In this document: positions 57,488 to 64,000 of the stretch, piece after piece
How the letters are laid out: each line of letters begins with the position of its first letter
Position numbering within the stretch: position 1 is the first letter of the stretch
NCBI RefSeq assembly: GCF_963583255.1
Contig: NC_084805.1
Location: forward strand, 4,109,060-4,173,059
Reading direction: 5' to 3'
Length of the DNA stretch: 64,000 nucleotides
Source of the DNA: Pyrus communis
Lineage: Eukaryota; Streptophyta; Magnoliopsida; Rosales; Rosaceae
The notes under the pieces: model-generated
The model's input: only the letters and a program-made list of their open reading frames with translations
What the model was told of the DNA's origin: nothing
Database searches by the model: none
Position numbers and translations under genes: made by a program

Positions 57488-59381
57488 TGATGCGTGATTT
57501 ATACGCACACAAATTAAACCCTCTTTTTGTCAATTTGTAGTATAAGTGTAAGTAGGGATCGTTCTGGACCGGGGATTAGGAGGGATTGTTAATCTCTTGG
57601 AAACTGACTCAAAAACGTAAAAACGCAATATAAAACACTAAATTAGACTCAAAGAATGTAAAACTAAACTTTAAAACTCTAAAACAAACCAAAAACTCAA
57701 AATGCTTTTAAAAACACAAACTAAAATGATTTCTAACTAAATTGACATTAAAGTAAAGGGGGATTTAAGTTTATACGAAATTAAATTAAATGAACAAATT
57801 AAAACAGAATGTAAATATGAATTTGATGAAATGGAATGAATGGATGATAGAATAGCTAAGGGGGTCATCTCCACATATGTTACACTTGCATAATAAAAAG
57901 ATTTCCAATTGCATTTCAATAAATTATGAAACTCATCACCCCGGGTTAATTAGGTCCGCTTAAATTAACCGTCAAGTTTTCCTTAAGTTAATGAATTGGA
58001 TGGGTTAGCGCAACGCAATTCACAACATTCTCCAAAAGTCCTTTACGTGAACAACACAATAAAGATACAATCAAAGATCATTAAGCATTATGAAAACTAT
58101 AAGTGTTGACGAGGCATTCGTTACTATGATGAGCATGAAACTCGTGCCAAGAATTCATTTAACGCGATTGTTTATAAGCAACCTCCACTACTTGTGAATA
58201 TAAGTTCATAACGATTAGGTGAAACTCACTTATATTCTAGCGTCATATTCATGCATGAAAATTAAGCGCGCATTCTTAATAAACATTCATAAATAAGTTA
58301 TCAATCAAACGGTTAAACAAATTGAATCCACAACTTATGAAATTCCAACCAAAATGTAATCAATTCATATTGCAAGCATAAACATGTATTTTGAATCACC
58401 CCCTAGCTAAAGGGGGTTTAGTTCCTCATAACTTTGAAATCAAAGAAACACCTAAACATTCCAACAACTCAAACTTGAATTGTATGAACGTTTAGGCACT
58501 CTTCTCTTCCATTACAAAACAAAGAAAATTGAATTTAAACTTTGAAATCAAAGAAACACCTAAACATTCCAACAACTCAAACTTGAATTGTATGAACGTT
58601 TAGGCCCTCTTATCTTCCTCGTTGTTGTAGCACAAGGTCTAAGGTGAGGTTTGGGGGATTATGGAAATGGTAGAGGAATGGTGTTTGGATTATAAGGGAA
58701 TGGATGGGAAGGTCACGGCTAGGGAAGGGAGAATGTGTTTGTAATGTGTTGTGTATGAAATGAGATGTTTTTGAATGAATGAATGCAAGGGTATTTATAG
58801 GAGTAGTGGAGGGAACATATGGCTATGTCATTTGTAGGTGAAGTAGGTGGATGTTGTAGGTGAAGTAGGTGGATGTTGTAGGTGAAGTAGGTGGATGTTG
58901 TAGGTGAAGTGGATGTTGTAGGTGAAGTAGGTGGATGTTGTAGGTGAAGTAGGTGGATGTTATGTTAAGTGATAAGTGATTAAGTGATATGATATGTGGT
59001 GATGATAAGTGATAAGTGCATGTGGGTTAACTAATGAAGGAAATACATGTGCAATGACAATGTGTTAGAATGGATGTGTGTTATGCATGGCATGATTGGG
59101 ATTAGGAAAGGTTTAAATGTCCTAAAACTAAAGAGAACAAGGTTCCAACACTTTGGCTCCAATTAGGTCTTCAATTTCGTCCAACACTTTGGCTTCAAGC
59201 ATAAGCTATCCGTCCTTAGCCCAAAAGTGCTCCAAAAGTCTCCAAAATGCATCTTTTTGCTCCTTTAGCCCTTTGGACCTACAAACACACGAAAATAGCT
59301 TAAAGTACTAAAATAACTAAAGAAACATAACGTAAATGTACGAGAACAAGCCATTTAAGTCGCATAAATATGCTCCTATCA
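57488..59381 (-). repeat. 5' LTR of element C
   Basis: 1894 bp; in reverse complement TGATAGGAGCATATTTATGC to ...ATCACGCATCA. TATA box at 58792-58799 (minus strand). The minisatellite gtaggtgaagtaggtggatgtt occurs several times at 58843-58955. Confidence 0.92.
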
Positions 59382-59386
59382 GTCCA

Positions 59387-59832
59387 CTACTGGCTTGGTG
59401 GTATTCCTTGGCAATAATCTCATTGCTTGGTCCTCTAAGAAGCAACAGACTGTGTCTCGATCGTCCACTGAGGCGGAGTACAGGGCTTTATCAACTACTG
59501 CTGCCGAGTTAGATTGGGTGCAGCAACTTCTTACCTTTTTGAAGATCCCCCTCGAGTCTACTCCTGTTTTATTCTGTGACAATATGTCTGCTATTGCTCT
59601 CTCTTTTAATCCTGTCCAACATCAGCGGACAAAACACATTGAAGTAGATGTTCATTTTGTTCGAGAGCGTGTGGCTCACAAGCAGCTTCTCGTGCAGTTT
59701 GTCTCCTCCTCCGAACAGTTTGCTGATATTCTCACTAAAGGCCTCAGTTCCCCTTTGTTTGCTACTCACTGTTCCAACCTCCAGCTTGGGTCCTCCCAAC
59801 CTGAGCTTGAGGGGGGATGTAAGAGTATATAA
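59387..59832 (+). pseudogene. Copia RNase H, C-terminal part
   Basis: It continues the frame of 52494-52599: TTGLVVFLGNNLIAW, then SRSSTEAEYRAL (catalytic Glu), LFCDNMSAIAL (catalytic Asp), HQRTKHIEVDVHFVRE and the ADILTKGL signature of the copia RNase H/C-terminal end. The stop lies at 59830-59832, inside the LTR that starts at 59818. This piece is undamaged; the protein is a pseudogene because of insertions and upstream stops. Confidence 0.92.
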
Positions 59833-60076
59833 CTGAATTAGTTAGATTGTGCCATCTGTCAGTAATACAGTGGCTAGATTGAAGACTATGGTTAGGACAG
59901 TTCAGATATGATAAGGTCAAGGTAGTATATAATATAGCTTGTGTAAGAAGATTAGTACAATGCAAAAATAATAAAGAAAAGAAGATTTCTTTCTCTCTCT
60001 CTCTAAGCTTTCTGATTCTTTCTCTTCTCCCTTAACTCTTCTGTCTTTCTGGATTCTATGTATGGTATGGTTAACA
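59818..60076 (+). repeat. 3' LTR of the copia element
   Basis: 259 bp; differs from the 5' LTR by three substitutions and one missing CT unit. Preceded by the polypurine tract gaggggggat (59809-59817). Confidence 0.93.
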
Positions 60077-60081
60077 TTATG

Positions 60082-61067
60082 AACGGGGCCTGTGTTAATT
60101 CTTTCTTGAGGGTCTCAAAAGCTTGTAAGCACTCACCATTTAAGTTAAACATAGAATCTTTAGCAAGCAGATCACAAAGTGGCTTGGTGATTTTCGAGAA
60201 ATCTTTAATGAATCGTCGATAAAAATCTACATGCCTGAGAAAGGATCGAACTTCTTTTACAGAAATAGGAGGAGGAAGCTTCGAAATCAGCTCCACCTTA
60301 GCTCTATCAACTTCAATTCCTTCAGCGGAAATTATATGACCAAGAACAATACCACTTTTCACCATAAACTAACATTTTTCCCGATTTAAAACCAAGTTAG
60401 TTTCTTGACACCGTTGGAGCACCAATGAAAGATGATGAAGGCATTGATCAAACGATGACCCAAACATGGGAAAATCATCCATAAACACTTCGATACACCT
60501 TTCCACCATATCTGAGAAAATGCTCATCATGCATCTTTGGAATGTTGCTGGAGCATTACATATCCCAAGGGGCATTCTTCGATACGCAAAAGTTCCCAAC
60601 GGACATGTGGAAGTAGTCTTTTCTTGATCTTCTAAAGCTATAGGAATTTGATTATATCTGGAATAGCCATCAAGAAAGCAATAGTAACTATGGCCTGCAA
60701 GTCTCTCAAGCATTAGATCAATGAAAGGGAACGGAAAATGATCTTTTTGAGTTAAACTATTGATCTTTCTGTAATCCGTACACATTCTCCAACCTGTGAC
60801 TATCCTCTGGGGTATAAGCTCATTATTTTCATTCTCGACAACTGTAATACTAGATCTCTTTGGTACAACTTGCAGTGAACTCACCCATTTGCTGTTAGAT
60901 ATAGGATAAATAATGCCGACATTCAGTAATTTAAGAACTTCTGCACGAACCACTTCTTTCATATGTGGATTGATACGTCTCTGAGCCTCTCTAGAAGGCT
61001 TTGACTCGTCCTCAAGATATATCTGATGCATGCAAATTAAAGGATTAATTCCTTTGATGTCTGCCAT
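60082..61067 (-). pseudogene. Athila reverse transcriptase, decayed
   Basis: The 60369-61067 frame contains the RT fingers and palm: YPISNSKWVSSLQVVPKRS, CTDYRKINSLTQKDHFPFPF, YCFLDGYSRYNQI (first catalytic Asp), LGTFAYRRMPLGICNAPATF, and VFMDDFPMFG with the catalytic pair in FMDD. After a TAG at about 60368 the frame continues (60082-60365) with GIVLGHIISAEGIEVDRAK and the thumb/connection region SFLRHVDFYRRFIKDFSKIT. It is cut at 60081 by the copia element; RNase H resumes at 39009 and below. The conserved GYSGYNQI box has Arg instead of Gly. Confidence 0.85.
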
Positions 61068-61123
61068 ACTTCATCCCAACGCTGTTTTATGCTCCCTCAA
61101 CACTTACATCAACTTTTCTTCTT

Positions 61124-61874
61124 CTATTTGGTTAAGGCAGCAGCTATAATCACAGGAAGAGTCTCTGAATCACCCAAATATGCATACTTTAAGGTCTCTA
61201 GAAGAGGCTTCAATTCAAACTTAGGAGGTTGTATAATGGATGGTACAATTTTGGCTTGTGAAAGTGGCAAAGCTTCAAATTTTGGTTGGCCTTTAGGAGG
61301 GTAGGACGCTATGGCATTGAGATCTCGTTCTGCTTCAATAACAGTAGCCTTTTCAATACTCATTTCATGCTAAGAGATACAAACTTCCAGAGGATTTGTG
61401 ATGCTTGATTCAATGAATGTTTTTTTTTTTTTTTTTTATAATTTGATCCACAACCTCAACATGAAAGCAATCATAAAGATCCATGGGCTTCTTTAATGCT
61501 TCGAAGACCTGAAATTCCACAGTAATATCTTGCACACTCATGGTTAATAACCCTGATTTAACATCAATCTCCGTACCTACAATATCCATGAAAGGTCTGC
61601 CAAGGATGAGAGGTAAGTCACGAGTAGGAATTTCGGCTTCTTCCATGTCCAAAATGATGAAGTCAGCAAGAAGAATAAATTGATCAACACACACAAATAC
61701 ATCTTCAACAATCCCTCTTGGATATTTCACAGAACGATCAACAAACTGTAGAGAAATGAATATATGATTTAGTTCACCTAATATGAGGTTTTCATAAATA
61801 GAATAGGGCATCAAATTCACACTTGCTCCCAAGTCAAGCAGAGCTTTTTCGATTTTCTTTCTCCAATAACACAT
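61124..61874 (-). pseudogene. Athila protease region, decayed
   Basis: 61410-61874 includes EKALLDLGASVNLMPYSIYE (the DLGA active-site form of Athila retropepsins) and LPLILGRPFMDIVGTEIDV (flap/ILG motif). The downstream piece 61124-61363 (PPKFELKPLLETLKYAYLGD) links protease to RT. A run of T near 61420-61438 (Lys codons on the minus strand) and stops interrupt the frame. Confidence 0.8.
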
Positions 61875-63460
61875 GGGACTGTTAAGCTACCAGGATTTTG
61901 GTGGCAATTTTCTTTGAAGAATCGCACTAACTGTGTCTGATAACTTCACCTCCTCATGATCTTCATACCTTCTCCAGTTAAAGAAAAATGAGTCGAACGA
62001 TCGGATTTGTTAGCTTTGTCAAGGGTTGTGTCATTGCTTTTAGACATTATAAAACTCCAAGAATTCTTGTCAAGCTGCTGCCCCTATATGTGCGCTGACC
62101 TCTTCATCTTCTTCCTTATTAATTTTTGGACTTCCCACATTATTATCATTCGTCTTTCCACTCCTCAAAGTGGTAACAGCTTGAATATGCTTTTGATTCC
62201 CAGGATTGGTTTCAGTTTGGCTTGGAAATTGCCTTGTGCTCGCTCCAACTTGTTCAAAGTAGTAGCTATTTGTCCCAACTGAATCTTAAAATTAGATTGA
62301 GCCTTTTCCAACACCGTATGACTTTGTCTAAGTAATACAACTTCTTGTTCATACCAATCAATTTTATTTAAGAGTTGAGATAGCATGTCCTTGGTAAAAG
62401 GGTCTTATTGTTGAATTGGAGGAGCTTGATAAGGTTGCTGATATTGCTTTGTTGAATTGGATGGTCCCATGGTATTTTGCGAATCTCTGCAAGATAAATT
62501 TGGATGTTCTCTCCATCCCGGGTTATAATTATTGGAGTACGGATCATTTCGAGGCCTCCCACTAAATGCCTTGACCTCTTGCATGCCTTCTAGATTAGGA
62601 TTTGCTGGACAATTTTCCATGTCATGGGCGATGCTTGCACATAAGGTACATGGCTGCGTGGCTATCTTGCTTGGTAGTGGTGTGAGAAGCTTTGTAAGGG
62701 CTGCCACTTGTGCCTCTAAACCCGTCCTTGCATCAACTTCATAAAGGCCTTATCTTTTTGTTGATGATGCAGTTGGAACTCTCGAATCTTTTGTAAGAAA
62801 ATCCCAATGCTCAGAATTTTCACATATAGCTTCAAAGGCATGTATGGAGTCATTTGGAGTTTTGTCCATTAAGGTTCCACCAACTGTTGAATCAACCATG
62901 CTCCTACATTGAGATTTCAAACCTTTGTAAAAATAATGAACCTTTTGCCGAGTGTTGAAACCATGATGAGAACATTGAAGAAACAAGTCCTTATATCGCT
63001 CCCAACTTTCATGAAACTGTTCACCTTCTTGTTGCCGAAAGCTCATAATTTCATTGATCAGAGCATTGGTTCTTCAAGCAGGGAAGAATTTGGACAAGAA
63101 CTTCTTGGATAATTTTGTCCATGTGTCGATAGAGGCTTCGGGAAGAGAATCCAACCAACTACTTGCTTTATCCCTCAAAGAGAAGGGGAATAAACGAAGT
63201 CAAATTTGTTCTTCAGTAACATTGGTGAAGGTGAATGTGGAACATAGCTTGAAGAACGCCTTGATATGATGGTATGGATTTTCTTCCTCTTTCCCAAGAA
63301 ATATAAGCAGCAACCGAAAGATTTGTGGATGAATCTCAAATCGCTGCGCAATTAGAGCCAAAATAATGCATGACAATGCGTTATACTCTGTTGGTTTTGT
63401 ATAATCACACACGAGCCTTGGTTGTGGTGGTAGCAATGGTGGAGGATTATCTCCAACCAT
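61875..63460 (-). pseudogene. Athila gag, decayed
   Basis: Pieces at 63200-63460, 62750-63046, 62405-62707 and 62165-62386 form one gag read right to left. The N-terminal part (YNALSCIILALIAQRFEI) and capsid part (FFKLCSTFTFTNVTEEQI, LRLFPFSLRDKASSWLDSLP, FHESWERYKDLFLQCSHHGF) match retrotransposon gag. A zinc-finger-like CTLCASIAHDMENCP, a YNPGWREHPN motif and a C-terminal coiled coil follow. Stops occur near 63199, 63075, 62749 and 62406. It supplies the reference for the shortened gag-like ORFs of elements B and C. Confidence 0.8.
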
Positions 63461-63980
63461 TATTGACTACTTCACCCATGGCTGGTTCTTGAAACACTCG
63501 TTGTCTCCACTGTTGTCTTAAAGTACGCTCAAGTTCTTGGTTAACAGGAATAAGCTCAAGCTTGAGTGAATGTCTTCCGTGCATGCAACCTAATTTGAAT
63601 TGGCAAGAAAATATATCAAAGCCTTAGGTGCAAAGGAAAACTATTCCAAGTTGAAAAAGAACAATTCCTTGTCTGCACACTGATCAGTATTTTGACAATA
63701 ATTCCCAGCTCAAAAATCAAATTGTTGATCCGCTTTATGGGTTGAAAACTAGACATCTGTAGCTTTCCAGTGGTATATAATAAGCCTATTGAAATATAGG
63801 AAAGTTAGTCCAAAATAGTCGAGCAAAAGAGCGAACAGAACTAATATAAAACTGGAATGTGATTTCCTGTTTTTCGTTGCCTAATATTATGACTCTAAAA
63901 CTAAAGCAAGCTGAAAAACAACTAGAAAACAACTTAATTAGATGTAAATTAGGATTCCAAATTCTAAATTAAATTAAGAA
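63461..63980 (-). other. Untranslated leader of the Athila element
   Basis: Non-coding interval between the PBS and gag on the minus strand. No other feature seen. Confidence 0.5.
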
Positions 63981-63998
63981 TCCCCGGCAGAGGGGCCA
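63981..63998 (-). promoter_or_regulatory. Primer-binding site of the Athila element, partly mutated
   Basis: The plus strand reads tccccggcagaggggcca; compared with the tRNA-Asp-type site of element C it has three mismatches in 18. Its place next to the window end implies that the 5' LTR begins just beyond. Confidence 0.6.
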
Positions 63999-64000
63999 TA

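Larger units (their letters stand above)
52600..59381 (-). mobile_element. Element C: second copy of the B family, inverted, rearranged 3' end
   Basis: 6782 bp with gtcca at 52595-52599 and 59382-59386. Minus-strand order, right to left: 5' LTR 57488-59381, perfect tRNA-Asp PBS, gag-like ORF (intact), antisense ORF (intact), GC-rich repeat block, internal purine tract, then a truncated 3' region joined to a truncated 3' LTR (52600-53274). The polypurine tract and the U3 end of that LTR are lost. It lies in the copia RNase H, 111 bp from B and in the opposite orientation. Confidence 0.92.
39015..60076 (+). mobile_element. Ty1/copia retrotransposon carrying two nested insertions
   Basis: Both LTRs, the PBS region, the full gag-pol order and the polypurine tract (gaggggggat, 59809-59817) are present. 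The TSD is ttatg on both sides. Removing the two nested elements (43484-52488 and 52600-59381, each with one TSD copy) leaves an element of about 5.3 kb, normal for copia. By eye the two LTRs differ by three substitutions plus one CT unit in about 260 bp, so insertion is fairly recent. A short LTR and compact size fit a lineage such as Ale; that assignment is uncertain. Confidence 0.93.
34044..64000 (-). mobile_element. Athila-lineage Ty3/gypsy element, interrupted; 5' LTR outside the window
   Basis: Minus-strand order, right to left, is PBS (63981-63998), gag, PR, RT (to 60077), then after the inserted copia element RNase H, integrase, non-coding 3' region, polypurine tract and 3' LTR (34044-35611). 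The left target flank is gctgg (34039-34043); the matching right copy is expected beyond the window. It is inserted in the antisense gene of the Tat element. Lineage is judged from the DLGAS-type protease motif, the FMDDF RT box, the integrase style and the tRNA-Asp-type PBS. No envelope-like ORF was recognised in 35630-37430. Many stops show it is inactive. Confidence 0.85.

Noticed and set aside
59569..59965. Minus-strand ORFs across the copia RNase H and 3' LTR
   Set aside because: Shadows of the well-supported plus-strand RNase H frame.

Overview
This is plant nuclear DNA, most likely from a woody rosaceous eudicot (apple/pear type). That is inferred from AT-rich intergenic DNA, GT-AG introns, and transposon protein families I recognise from Rosaceae; no species call can be made from sequence alone. 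The window holds one convincing host gene. Almost everything else is transposable-element DNA, much of it nested with readable target-site duplications (TSDs).

Left part (1-12,860): a broken coiled-coil protein gene of transposon type on the minus strand (1228-2640), a LINE scrap (3336-3640), a compound inverted-repeat element (4384-5757), a fold-back MITE (about 5850-6476), a 2.3-kb solo LTR (7243-9535) and a Mutator-type MITE with a perfect 9-bp TSD (10841-11246). Next comes the host gene (12983-14263), a two-exon 2-oxoglutarate/Fe(II) dioxygenase of 359 residues with all catalytic residues. About 190 bp after its stop codon lies a hAT-like deletion derivative (about 14456-18254). Chromovirus fragments (19508-20431) are split by a solo LTR (20432-22960, TSD ccctt).

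Right part (about 23,450-64,000): a four-layer nest. Layer 1 is a decayed Tat-lineage Ty3/gypsy element on the plus strand (gag-pol about 24148-31187) with an intron-bearing antisense gene at its 3' side (31487-34043). Layer 2 is an Athila-lineage Ty3/gypsy element on the minus strand, inserted in that antisense gene. Its 3' LTR is 34044-35611, and its coding region resumes at 60077-63460 with the PBS at the window edge. Layer 3 is a Ty1/copia element (39015-60076, TSD ttatg) inserted in the Athila pol. Layer 4 is two copies of one non-autonomous LTR family, called B (43484-52488, plus, TSD gatat) and C (52600-59381, minus, TSD gtcca). They lie in opposite orientation inside the copia RNase H region, only 111 bp apart. 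Solo LTR 20432-22960 is a third member of this family.

The B/C family is the most interesting item. It encodes only a reduced gag-like protein on the sense strand. On the opposite strand both copies keep an intact 223-residue ORF with an N-terminal LxLxL (EAR-like) motif, a coiled coil and a Pro/Ala/Met tail. Its tRNA-Asp primer site and both purine-rich tracts match those of the Athila element that contains it, suggesting Athila-type machinery mobilised it in trans. The head-to-head B/C arrangement is a potential long hairpin source of small RNA.
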